Source: JBHGYD01 sp041920415 (lineage in GTDB: Bacteria > Bacillota > Bacilli > Bacillales > Anoxybacillaceae). Taken from it: a DNA stretch of 22,468 nt. The notes beneath the pieces are model-generated. The model was not told the origin of the DNA and did no database searches. It was given only the letters and a program-made list of their open reading frames with translations. The translations under genes were made by a program, and so were the position numbers. This document shows, piece after piece, positions 6,874 through 13,883 of the stretch; the first letter of the stretch is position 1, and each line of letters begins with the position of its first letter. The DNA lies in assembly GCA_041920415.1 (NCBI GenBank), contig JBHGYD010000037.1, forward strand, positions 1 through 22,468. The letters are read 5' to 3'.

Positions 6874-8082
6874 TTATTTCCCACCTTTAAGTAAGGCATT
6901 AGCAAAATTTCGTTGTGCGGTTATGATTGTCACAATTCCCTTTCGTCTTATTTGTTCGATCATTTCTCGTTCCTCTTTCGATACATGATTTTCTTGTTTT
7001 TTAATAAGAAAAACAACACCATGGCGATTTCGTGTTGCCAAATCCCCTACTACAGACGCCGTTTCTTTATTCAAATGTGAAGTGACATAACAAAAAGAAA
7101 AGGCAAGCGGCCATTGCATTATCTCTTTATGAATGATTCGCGCAAAAGGCTCGTTACTGTCGCATGTTACTTTCGCTAGATGATAAAAAAGCCGCTGAAG
7201 ATGCTCCTCTCCATTTCTAGCAGGGAATATCACACGATCGCCCCCAATGGATACGAATCCTGTTTGTACTCCTTTTTTAATTGCCGCACGAATGAAGGAG
7301 GCGGTAAATGTAACCATGTCTTCAAACAGCGGTGTCGGGGTACGGTCAAGAAACACAATCATATCCTCGCTTTGTCTTTCTTCAAAATCTTTTGTCATCA
7401 ACTCATTTTTTCGTGCCGACGCTTTCCAATGAATCCATGAAAATCGATCCCCTTGTGCGTATTCTCGAACACCAACCGCCATCGTCGTATCGCGATGAAG
7501 TTGAATCGCAGAAGCTGCAACTCCTTGATCAAACCGTTGTCCCATTTTTCGATAACTCATTTCGATATAACGAGGATACACAAGAATCGTGTCTTCCACG
7601 GAAAATGTCGCTTCTTTTGAAACGAATCCAAAAAAATCGATCATTTTTAAACGAATCGTTGAAAAAACATGTTCCCCACGCGGCAAATCACGTAATGTAT
7701 ATGTGTACGAAAACGTTCTTTGCCAAAGAGGCGATACAATCGTTTTGGCACTTTGACTTCGATACCCTTGTTGTAACGACTGCGGCCACTCATCTTCTAA
7801 CAAGATATACATAATTGGAAAGAAAAAAGGAGTTCTGATTTGAATAGTGGCAACGACTGTGTCACCTACATGATATTGTGGCTGATTCAATGTCCGCTCT
7901 ACTCTCATCGCGCGAAGAGGATAAAAAACAACAGCAAGAGAATATAACCCAAATGGAAGAAAACTATAAAACAAAAACCAGCTAACAAAGCCGCCTTGAA
8001 ACATCGCATATGAAAAAAGAACACCAAATAAACAAATGATCATCACGACTTGACGCACAAACCGTATTTGCTTTTTCATCAT
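6874..8082 (-). CDS. yeaD: DUF58 domain protein (YeaD)
   Basis: A 402-residue protein with two N-terminal transmembrane segments (about 10-55) and a C-terminal DUF58 region with a von Willebrand-A-like fold. The DUF58 signature is clear (REYAQGDRFSWIHWKASAR). DUF58 proteins are encoded beside MoxR ATPases and are thought to work with them in assembly or activation of partner complexes; the exact task here is unknown. I chose the ATG at 8082: an AGAGG site precedes it, overlapping the end of yeaC. The 26-residue longer frame lies inside yeaC and has no ribosome site. Length agrees with B. subtilis YeaD (about 398). Confidence 0.88.
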   Translation of the reverse strand: MMKKQIRFVRQVVMIICLFGVLFSYAMFQGGFVSWFLFYSFLPFGLYSLAVVFYPLRAMRVERTLNQPQYHVGDTVVATIQIRTPFFFPIMYILLEDEWPQSLQQGYRSQSAKTIVSPLWQRTFSYTYTLRDLPRGEHVFSTIRLKMIDFFGFVSKEATFSVEDTILVYPRYIEMSYRKMGQRFDQGVAASAIQLHRDTTMAVGVREYAQGDRFSWIHWKASARKNELMTKDFEERQSEDMIVFLDRTPTPLFEDMVTFTASFIRAAIKKGVQTGFVSIGGDRVIFPARNGEEHLQRLFYHLAKVTCDSNEPFARIIHKEIMQWPLAFSFCYVTSHLNKETASVVGDLATRNRHGVVFLIKKQENHVSKEEREMIEQIRRKGIVTIITAQRNFANALLKGGK

Positions 8083-8089
8083 GTATTCA

Positions 8090-9040
8090 CTACCTCTGAA
8101 TAGGCACTGGTGTCCGTGCAACAATTTGAGTAATGACATCTTCAGCGGCAACCCCATCAAATTTCGCTTCCGGTTTTAAAATAATCCGATGTGACAACAC
8201 ATATGGTGCTAAAAACTGAATGTCATCTGGAATCACAAACGAACGTCCATACATAAACGCATAGGCTTGAGCGGCTTTCATTAAAGCTACGGACCCGCGC
8301 GGACTAACCCCTAAATATACAGACAAATTCGAGCGGCTTCGTTGCACGATTTCAACAATATATCGCTTGATGCTTTCATCCACATACACATCTTTTACTT
8401 TCTGCTGTAACGAAAGCAATTCCTCAACCGTTATCACCGGCTGCAACTCGTCAATCGGCGGCACTTTTTCCGCCCGGCTTAATACTTCGATTTCCTCTAA
8501 AAAAGTAGGGTATCCCATCTTCATTTTCAATAAAAATCGATCAAGCTGTGCTTCTGGTAGCGGATACGTTCCTTCATATTCAATCGGGTTTTGTGTCGCC
8601 ATAACAAAAAACGGACGCGGTAACGGCCTTGTCACTCCATCGACCGTAATATTTCCTTCTTCCATCGCCTCTAACAACGCCGACTGCGTTTTTGGCGATG
8701 TACGGTTAATCTCATCTGCTAAAATAATATTTCCCATAATCGGACCTGGTTTATATTCAAACTGCATTTCTTTTTGATTATAAATCGATACGCCGGTGAC
8801 ATCGCTTGGCAGCAAATCAGGAGTAAATTGAATGCGTTTAAAATGGGCATTCACTGACTTCGCTAACGCACGAACAAGCATCGTTTTTCCTACTCCCGGA
8901 ACATCTTCTAATAACACATGTCCTCCGGCTAACAAAGCAACAAGACTTAATGTTGTGACATCCCGTTTTCCAATAATTACTTTTTCAATATTTTCTACAA
9001 CATTCGCAACAATTGGCTGTAACGATTCATTCTTCATCAT
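8090..9040 (-). CDS. yeaC: MoxR-family AAA+ ATPase (YeaC)
   Basis: A 316-residue AAA+ ATPase of the MoxR group, thought to act as a chaperone-like remodeller for partners such as the adjacent DUF58 protein. Walker A is VPGVGKT (about 47-53) and Walker B is IILADEINR, followed by the sensor region ATQNPIEYEGTYPLPEAQLDRF. The C-terminal lid contains GVSPRGS. The ATG is preceded by GAGGAG with 9-nt spacing. It is the first gene of the yeaC-yeaD-yebA operon. Confidence 0.93.
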   Translation of the reverse strand: MMKNESLQPIVANVVENIEKVIIGKRDVTTLSLVALLAGGHVLLEDVPGVGKTMLVRALAKSVNAHFKRIQFTPDLLPSDVTGVSIYNQKEMQFEYKPGPIMGNIILADEINRTSPKTQSALLEAMEEGNITVDGVTRPLPRPFFVMATQNPIEYEGTYPLPEAQLDRFLLKMKMGYPTFLEEIEVLSRAEKVPPIDELQPVITVEELLSLQQKVKDVYVDESIKRYIVEIVQRSRSNLSVYLGVSPRGSVALMKAAQAYAFMYGRSFVIPDDIQFLAPYVLSHRIILKPEAKFDGVAAEDVITQIVARTPVPIQR

Positions 9041-9089
9041 ACTTCCAAACTCCTCTGTATATTATCAGACTATTTTTCATATTCAATAA

Positions 9090-9098
9090 ATTATATCA
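9090..9098 (-). promoter_or_regulatory. yeaC operon promoter (extended -10)
   Basis: The minus strand reads TGATATAAT, an exact extended -10 (TGnTATAAT), about 50 nt before the yeaC start. The -35 is weak (TCTTGT at 17-nt spacing), as is usual with an extended -10. Confidence 0.7.
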
Positions 9099-9123
9099 AA
9101 AATCCTCTTAATACAAGAAAAAA

Positions 9124-9173
9124 GGGGGCTGTCCAAGAAGTCAGGGTAACTGACTTTTTGGACAGCCCCTTTT
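9124..9173. repeat. Long near-perfect hairpin, terminator-like
   Basis: GGGGCTGTCCAA pairs with TTGGACAGCCCC, then a G-U pair, then AAGTCAG with CTGACTT around the loop GGTAA: 20 bp with no true mismatch. It is flanked by T-rich tracts on either strand, so it could terminate transcription both ways. No obvious upstream gene ends here: yeaC starts leftwards and yoaS starts rightwards. Its sequence resembles hairpins seen next to insertion sequences in related genomes, so a mobile-element remnant is possible. That link is inference. Confidence 0.6.
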
Positions 9174-9381
9174 ATATTTACTTGATTCCGATAACTAAAC
9201 TATCCCGTGCAGCTTCATGTACTTAAACTAACATTACAGGTTAGTTGAACAAGTTGTAAATTGAATAGTTTAAAGTTATAGAGTATTTCTTTGTAATGAG
9301 GAATGCTTTTTATCTTTGTCTAAAATTAAAAGAATATTTCTATAAAACAATAAAAATATAATAAAAATAAATAATAATTTA

Positions 9382-9410
9382 TTGTAAAACGATAAAACGC
9401 GTATTAAAAT
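9382..9410 (+). promoter_or_regulatory. yoaS promoter
   Basis: TTGTAA (9382-9387), a 17-nt spacer and TAAAAT (9405-9410) lie 32 nt before the yoaS ATG. The rest of the spacer from 9174 is AT-rich and I see no gene in it. Confidence 0.65.
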
Positions 9411-9442
9411 CAAATTAACAATAAATGAGTGAGGTGCTTTTT

Positions 9443-9919
9443 ATGAAACAAGGATCAACATTGTTTTTAAAAATAGCTGTTTTTATTATCGGAACTCCAG
9501 TTCTTGCTTTATGTATATTTGGGTTGCCTTGGTTAGCTAATAATTCAGTAAATCCAGATTATGCCCATATACTATATCCCATTTTAATCATTATGTATGT
9601 ATCAGTGATACCGTTTTTCGTTGCGTTGTATCAGGCTTTTAAACTTTTAAACTATATTGACAAGAACAAAGCTTTCTCGGAATTATCTGTAAAAGCTTTA
9701 AAAAATATAAAATATTGTGCAATCACAATCAGTGGCTTATATGTGGTTGGTATGCCATTCTTCTATATCTCGGCGGAGTTAGACGACGCCCCAGGTATCA
9801 TGCTAATCGGATTGGGCATTATTTTTGCTTCAACGATTATTGCAGTCTTTGCTGCTGTTCTCCAAAGGCTTTTACAAGAAGCCATAGATATAAAATCAGA
9901 AAATGATTTAACGATCTGA
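9443..9919 (+). CDS. yoaS: DUF2975 family membrane protein (YoaS-like)
   Basis: A 158-residue integral membrane protein with four predicted transmembrane segments (about 8-32, 43-65, 92-113 and 120-145), matching the DUF2975 layout. Its function is unknown. These proteins are almost always encoded directly before a small Cro/C1-type regulator, as here. The GAGGTG ribosome site 7 nt before the ATG at 9443 favours this start over the upstream in-frame ATG at 9425. It corresponds to B. subtilis YoaS, which is also next to yozG and yoaT. Confidence 0.82.
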   Translation: MKQGSTLFLKIAVFIIGTPVLALCIFGLPWLANNSVNPDYAHILYPILIIMYVSVIPFFVALYQAFKLLNYIDKNKAFSELSVKALKNIKYCAITISGLYVVGMPFFYISAELDDAPGIMLIGLGIIFASTIIAVFAAVLQRLLQEAIDIKSENDLTI

Positions 9920-9929
9920 GGTGAATAAC

Positions 9930-10151
9930 ATGGCAATTATAATCAATATTGATGTAATGCTGGCTAAAAGGAAAATGAGCCTTACAGAACTTTCGGAGAG
10001 GGTTGGAATAACGATGGCTAATCTTTCTATATTGAAAAATGGAAAGGCAAAAGCGATTCGATTATCAACTTTAGATGCGATTTGTAAGGCTTTAGAATGT
10101 CAGCCTGGAGATATTTTAGAATACAAAAGTGACGAAGACACTCAAGGATAA
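9930..10151 (+). CDS. yozG: Small Cro/C1-type HTH regulator (YozG-like)
   Basis: A 73-residue protein consisting essentially of one XRE-type helix-turn-helix: MSLTELSERVGITMANLSIL for helices 2-3, then LSTLDAICKALECQPGDIL, the classic last helices. It probably binds DNA as a dimer and may regulate its own operon, since DUF2975 plus XRE pairs behave as a unit; that role is inferred. The GAGG ribosome site overlaps the yoaS stop, so translation is coupled. I chose ATG 9930 over GTG 9921 because the latter lies inside the ribosome site. Confidence 0.85.
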   Translation: MAIIINIDVMLAKRKMSLTELSERVGITMANLSILKNGKAKAIRLSTLDAICKALECQPGDILEYKSDEDTQG

Positions 10152-10216
10152 TAAAGTGGGGATATTTTACAGGATGTTATTGTTGACATTTTTTATAAGT
10201 AATAATCCTTTCAAAA

Positions 10217-10276
10217 ATGGTGGTAGTAGGAGGGTTAACATTTAATTTTTACGTTGGCAATCTCCTATTCCACCAT
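10217..10276 (+). repeat. Interrupted inverted repeat between yozG and the ABC stump
   Basis: ATGGTGG-TAG-TAGGAG (10217-10232) is complementary to CTCCTA-TT-CCACCAT (10262-10276), 13 paired bases across a loop of about 29 nt. There is no T tract, so it is not a standard terminator. It could be a leader structure, an operator or the scar of a rearrangement. The surrounding 10152-10352 holds no other recognisable gene. Confidence 0.5.
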
Positions 10277-10352
10277 GATATTTTGAGTTTCTATCATTGC
10301 TGTAATAATATCCATTATCAAATGAATCAAATTTATAAAAGGGGAGTTACTC

Positions 10353-10427
10353 ATGAATTTAACCATTCATAATGTTTCTAAGGATTTTGGAAATAAAAAG
10401 GCATTAGATGATATAAATCTTCTTTAA
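10353..10427 (+). pseudogene. 5' stump of an ABC-transporter ATPase gene
   Basis: An ATG with a good ribosome site (AAAAGGGGAG, 10337-10346) opens a 24-codon frame reading MNLTIHNVSKDFGNKKALDD before ending INLL and TAA. This is the standard beginning of a BcrA-type ABC ATPase, cut off just before the Walker A loop. Neither the rest of the ATPase nor a recognisable permease follows. It is best read as a truncated relic of a deleted transporter operon between yozG and yoaT. Confidence 0.75.
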
Positions 10428-10468
10428 ATAGCCTTTTAAAATAAAAGAAATTATTCGGCGGTGAACCT

Positions 10469-10555
10469 ATGTACATAACCCTAAATCTATTTAGCTACTA
10501 TACTAAGCAGGACTTACATATATTCAGAAAAAACCTTTGGAGGCACAAATCATGA
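10469..10555 (+). CDS. Short ORF overlapping the yoaT start
   Basis: A 28-codon ORF (starting MYITLNLF, ending LWRHKS) has a GGCGGTG ribosome site 5 nt upstream, and its TGA overlaps the yoaT ATG (ATGA). That arrangement would couple its translation to yoaT. It has no recognised homologue. It may be a leader peptide or leftover sequence from the deletion that removed the ABC genes. Confidence 0.35.
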   Translation: MYITLNLFSYYTKQDLHIFRKNLWRHKS

Positions 10556-11394
10556 GAGCACTAAAACAACTCGTTCGTTTTGGTTGGGAGCAGGCCCTAT
10601 CATGTTTGTTTCCTGTCGTTATTTTTGCCTCTTTGGCTTTTACGCAAATCGTGCCACTTCCCTTCCTACCACGGTATGACTGGCTGCTCATCATCTGCCT
10701 TCTGATGCAGTGGTGGATGGTGCGTTCTGGGCTTGAAACACGGGATGAACTAAAGGTTATCACATTGTTCCACCTTATTGGACTTGCTCTTGAACTTTTC
10801 AAGGTACATATGGGCTCCTGGTCTTATCCAGAGGAAGGATATTTCAAAATTTTTGGAGTGCCTTTGTATAGTGGATTCATGTACGCAAGTGTAGCGAGTT
10901 ATCTTTGCCAGGCGTGGAGGAGGTTTAAGGTTGAACTGGTTAATTGGCCACCGTTTTTGGTAGTTGTACCTCTTGCAGCTGCGATTTATTTGAATTTTTT
11001 CACCCACCATTATTGGATTGACGTTCGTTGGTGGTTATCTGGACTTGTAATTATCGTCTTTTGGCAATCATGGGTCACATTCGAGGTTGATGGAACTCGT
11101 TACCGTATGCCACTCGCACTTTCTTTTGTGCTCATCGGATTTTTTATATGGATAGCCGAAAATATCGCAACGTTCTTTGGAGCTTGGGAATATCCAAACC
11201 AAACCGATGCATGGAGTCTCGTTCATCTAGGAAAGGTGAGTTCATGGTTCTTATTAGTGATTGTTAGCATTCTTATAGTAGCGACGTTAAAGCAGGTTAA
11301 GGGAAAAATTGTTTCACCCAAGAAGGATAAGGTTCAAGAGGCGTTTGATAATCATTTAAAAGAACGAGATAGAGGTTGTTTCTCAATGCAATAG
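10552..11394 (+). CDS. yoaT: DUF817 integral membrane protein (YoaT-like)
   Basis: A 280-residue polytopic membrane protein with about eight hydrophobic helices, belonging to DUF817. It has typical family stretches such as HMGSWSYPE, FKIFGVPLYSGFMYASV and FGAWEYPNQTDAW. Function is unknown. The ATG at 10552 follows TTTGGAGG at 8-nt spacing; the TTG at 10537 lies before that site and is rejected. B. subtilis YoaT is about 264 residues, and the extra charged C-terminal tail (about 258-280) overlaps the opposite-strand recombinase fragment. The tail may therefore have been acquired when that DNA joined the gene. It keeps the yoaS-yozG-yoaT order. Confidence 0.82.
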   Translation: MRALKQLVRFGWEQALSCLFPVVIFASLAFTQIVPLPFLPRYDWLLIICLLMQWWMVRSGLETRDELKVITLFHLIGLALELFKVHMGSWSYPEEGYFKIFGVPLYSGFMYASVASYLCQAWRRFKVELVNWPPFLVVVPLAAAIYLNFFTHHYWIDVRWWLSGLVIIVFWQSWVTFEVDGTRYRMPLALSFVLIGFFIWIAENIATFFGAWEYPNQTDAWSLVHLGKVSSWFLLVIVSILIVATLKQVKGKIVSPKKDKVQEAFDNHLKERDRGCFSMQ

Positions 11395-11501
11395 TCCACA
11401 AATTTCCCTAAAATCATTTCATAATTTTTGATATTCGTCTTAGTCGTGTTCTTGAAGCGCCTGTCATCCCAAAAGTCTTGATAAGCGAATTTTAACAACA
11501 A
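11352..11501 (-). pseudogene. N-terminal fragment of a tyrosine recombinase/integrase
   Basis: The minus-strand frame from TTG (11501) to TGA (11352) encodes 49 residues including YQDFWDDRRFKNTTKTNIKN and then YEMILGKFVDYCIE. This resembles the core-binding (SAM-like) N-terminal domain of XerC/D and phage-type integrases. The similarity stops after DYCIE, where the DNA becomes the 3' end of yoaT, and no catalytic domain follows. The start has no ribosome site. I read it as a broken remnant of a mobile element inserted beside yoaT. Confirmation needs a homology search. Confidence 0.55.
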
Positions 11502-11535
11502 AAAACCACTCCCTAAATTTTTATAGGAAGTGGTT
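11496..11535 (-). terminator. Rho-independent terminator downstream of groEL
   Basis: On the minus strand AACCACTTCCTA pairs with TAGGGAGTGGTT (one mismatch) around an AT-rich loop, followed by TTTTTTGTTGTT. It is about 90 nt past the groEL stop and is the strongest terminator signal there. Confidence 0.8.
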
Positions 11536-11581
11536 ATTGCTATTGATATAAATTATTTACATGACTACTTCTCAAAATGGG

Positions 11582-11607
11582 GGAGAAATAGCCGTAGCTA
11601 TTTCTCC
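11582..11607 (-). other. Perfect 11-bp hairpin just after groEL
   Basis: GGAGAAATAGC and its exact complement flank a 4-nt loop. On the minus strand it is followed by CCCCCATTTTG, not a strong T tract. It may protect the groESL mRNA 3' end or act as a weak first terminator ahead of 11496-11535. Confidence 0.6.
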
Positions 11608-11626
11608 AATGAAAGGCTCAAAAGCC

Positions 11627-13249
11627 TTACATCATGCCGCCCATTCCGCCCATGTCAGGCATTCCTGCGCCTTTGTTTTCTTCTGGTTTGTCCGCAACAA
11701 CTGCTTCAGTTGTTAAGAACATAGCGGCAACAGAAGCTGCGTTTTGAAGAGCAGAACGAGTTACTTTTGTAGGGTCAACGATACCAGCTTCGATCATGTC
11801 AACCCATTCGCCAGTAGCAGCGTTGAAGCCAATACCTGGTTTTTCGTTTTTCAAGCGTTCAACGATAACAGAACCTTCTAAACCAGCGTTGTAAGCGATT
11901 TGACGAACTGGTTCTTCCATAGCGCGAAGAACGATTTTCACACCAGTCGCTTCGTCGCCTTCAGCTTGGATTGCAGCAACTTTGTTGTATACGTTCAATA
12001 ATGCAGTACCACCGCCTGCTACGATACCTTCTTCAACTGCTGCACGTGTAGCGTTAAGAGCGTCTTCAATGCGTAATTTGCGCTCTTTTAATTCAGTTTC
12101 AGTAGCAGCACCAACTTTGATTACCGCTACGCCGCCTGCTAATTTTGCTAAGCGCTCTTGTAATTTTTCACGATCGAATTCAGAAGTAGTTTCTTCTAAT
12201 TGAGCGCGGATTTGGTTGATGCGAGCTTTGATGCGATCAGATTCGCCAGCACCTTCAACGATTGTTGTATTTTCTTTTGTAACAACAACTTTAGAAGCGC
12301 GACCAAGTGATGCGATTGTTGTAGATTTTAAGTCGCGACCTAATTCTTCAGTGATGACTTCACCGCCAGTTAAAATAGCGATGTCTTCTAACATTGCTTT
12401 ACGACGATCACCGAAGCCAGGAGCTTTAACAGCTACAGCTGTGAATGTACCACGAAGTTTGTTTACTACTAATGTAGCAAGCGCTTCGCCTTCAACGTCT
12501 TCAGCGATGATTAATAATGGTTTGCCTTGTTGAACAACTTGCTCTAATACAGGTAAGATGTCTTGAATGCTTGAGATCTTCTTGTCAGTGATTAAAATGT
12601 ATGGATTTTCTAATACAGCTTCCATTTTTTCTGTATCAGTAATCATATATGGAGAAGCGTAACCGCGGTCAAATTGCATACCTTCTACTACATCTAACTC
12701 AGTAGTGAAGCCTTTAGATTCTTCTAATGTGATAACACCGTCTTTACCTACGCGCTCCATTGCTTCTGCGATTAATTGACCTACTTCTTCGTCAGCGGCA
12801 GAAATCGCAGCAACTTGAGCGATAGATTCTTTACCTTGGATTGGTTTAGAGATTGCTTTCAACTCTTCAACCGCAACAGCAACTGCTTTTTCGATACCTT
12901 TGCGAATGCCCATTGGGTTCGCGCCCGCTGTTACGTTCTTTAAGCCTTCACGGATCATCGCTTGAGCTAATACAGTCGCAGTAGTAGTACCGTCACCAGC
13001 AACGTCGTTTGTTTTGCTTGCTACTTCAGCAACAAGCTTCGCACCCATGTTTTCAAATGGATCTTCTAATTCGATTTCTTTTGCGATTGTTACACCGTCA
13101 TTTGTAATTAATGGAGAACCGAATTTTTTCTCTAATACAACGTTGCGGCCTTTTGGACCTAACGTAACTTTTACTGCATCAGCTAATTTATCAACACCGC
13201 GTAACATCGCGCGACGAGCTTCTTCGCTGAACTTAATTTCCTTTGCCAT
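11627..13249 (-). CDS. groEL: Chaperonin GroEL (Cpn60)
   Basis: A 540-residue subunit of the tetradecameric ATP-driven folding chamber that acts with GroES in the cytoplasm. The sequence is full length and canonical: an MAKEIKFSEEARRAML start, LGPKGRNVVLEK, the ATP-site GDGTTTATV, the chaperonin signature AAVEEGIVAGGG and a Gly/Met tail ending GGMGGMM. The ribosome site is GGGGAGG. It follows groES by 76 bp in a two-gene operon controlled by the CIRCE element at 13652-13678. Confidence 0.99.
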   Translation of the reverse strand: MAKEIKFSEEARRAMLRGVDKLADAVKVTLGPKGRNVVLEKKFGSPLITNDGVTIAKEIELEDPFENMGAKLVAEVASKTNDVAGDGTTTATVLAQAMIREGLKNVTAGANPMGIRKGIEKAVAVAVEELKAISKPIQGKESIAQVAAISAADEEVGQLIAEAMERVGKDGVITLEESKGFTTELDVVEGMQFDRGYASPYMITDTEKMEAVLENPYILITDKKISSIQDILPVLEQVVQQGKPLLIIAEDVEGEALATLVVNKLRGTFTAVAVKAPGFGDRRKAMLEDIAILTGGEVITEELGRDLKSTTIASLGRASKVVVTKENTTIVEGAGESDRIKARINQIRAQLEETTSEFDREKLQERLAKLAGGVAVIKVGAATETELKERKLRIEDALNATRAAVEEGIVAGGGTALLNVYNKVAAIQAEGDEATGVKIVLRAMEEPVRQIAYNAGLEGSVIVERLKNEKPGIGFNAATGEWVDMIEAGIVDPTKVTRSALQNAASVAAMFLTTEAVVADKPEENKGAGMPDMGGMGGMM

Positions 13250-13325
13250 GAACCATTACCTCCCCAACTAATGTAATGATTAAGTATTTTTTGAGTATCT
13301 ATGTTATAAAAGCCGTACCTAACGA

Positions 13326-13610
13326 TTAACCAATTACAGCTAAAATGTCACTTTCACGTAAGATTAAGTACTCTTTTCCTTCGTATTTTACTTCTGTACC
13401 TGCATATTTTGAGAAGATGATGCGATCGCCTACAGCTACTTCTGGAGCTACGCGTTCACCGCTGTCAAGTACACGGCCTGTACCAACAGCTACTACTTTT
13501 CCTTCTTGAGGTTTTTCTTTCGCAGTGTCTGGTAACACGATACCGCTTGCAGTTTTTTCTTCTGTCTGAACTAGCTCAATGACAACGCGATCACCTAATG
13601 GCTTTAACAC
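13326..13610 (-). CDS. groES: Co-chaperonin GroES (Cpn10)
   Basis: A 94-residue subunit of the heptameric lid of the GroEL chamber. The sequence is canonical: LKPLGDRVVIEL at the start, the mobile loop EEKTASGIVLPD, and FSKYAGTEVKYEGKEYLILR near the end. It starts at GTG 13610, with GAGGAGG 9 nt upstream. The longer in-frame ATG at 13658 lies inside the CIRCE operator and has no ribosome site, so it is rejected. The length equals the B. subtilis protein. Confidence 0.98.
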   Translation of the reverse strand: MLKPLGDRVVIELVQTEEKTASGIVLPDTAKEKPQEGKVVAVGTGRVLDSGERVAPEVAVGDRIIFSKYAGTEVKYEGKEYLILRESDILAVIG

Positions 13611-13651
13611 GGAAAACAACCTCCTCAACAATAATTTTTTATACCGATTTA

Positions 13652-13678
13652 TTAGCACTCATTAACATCGAGTGCTAA
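13652..13678. promoter_or_regulatory. CIRCE operator (HrcA binding site)
   Basis: TTAGCACTC, a 9-nt spacer and GAGTGCTAA form an exact consensus CIRCE inverted repeat between the promoter and groES. HrcA binding here represses groESL until heat stress; hrcA itself is not in the window. Confidence 0.98.
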
Positions 13679-13688
13679 CACACTTATA

Positions 13689-13717
13689 ATATTAATGAAC
13701 TTCTTTCTTTTTTGCAA
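13689..13717 (-). promoter_or_regulatory. groESL promoter
   Basis: On the minus strand TTGCAA (13712-13717), a 17-nt spacer and TAATAT (13689-13694) place the transcription start at the edge of the CIRCE operator. Confidence 0.75.
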
Positions 13718-13833
13718 GTAGGAAATGAAAAAAAATTGCACAATTTTAAACACACCCTTTTCAATTATGTCACATTCTTACGAATCTAAACCGTCTTTGC
13801 CAATCTTTTTTGTAATGATTTTGCACGAAGATG

Positions 13834-13842
13834 TGCTACAAT
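13834..13842 (+). promoter_or_regulatory. ydiL promoter (extended -10)
   Basis: TGCTACAAT matches an extended -10 (TGnTATAAT, one mismatch) about 40 nt before the ydiL start. The -35 is poor. Confidence 0.55.
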
Positions 13843-13883
13843 ACGAGAAGCATCACCATTTTTTTAGCAAAGGAGAATCTCCA

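Noticed and set aside
8083..8160. Longer YeaD beginning inside yeaC
   Set aside because: No ribosome site, and the added residues are the yeaC 3' end read in another frame.
11982..12533. Plus-strand ORFs opposite groEL
   Set aside because: Antisense shadows caused by the codon bias of groEL; no ribosome sites and no recognisable protein.
13611..13658. N-terminal extension of GroES from an upstream ATG
   Set aside because: The extension overlaps the CIRCE operator and the real ribosome binding site; GroES begins at GTG 13610.
13725..13883. N-terminal extension of YdiL from an upstream ATG
   Set aside because: It covers the ydiL promoter region and has no ribosome site; the TTG at 13884 has a strong one and gives the B. 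subtilis length.
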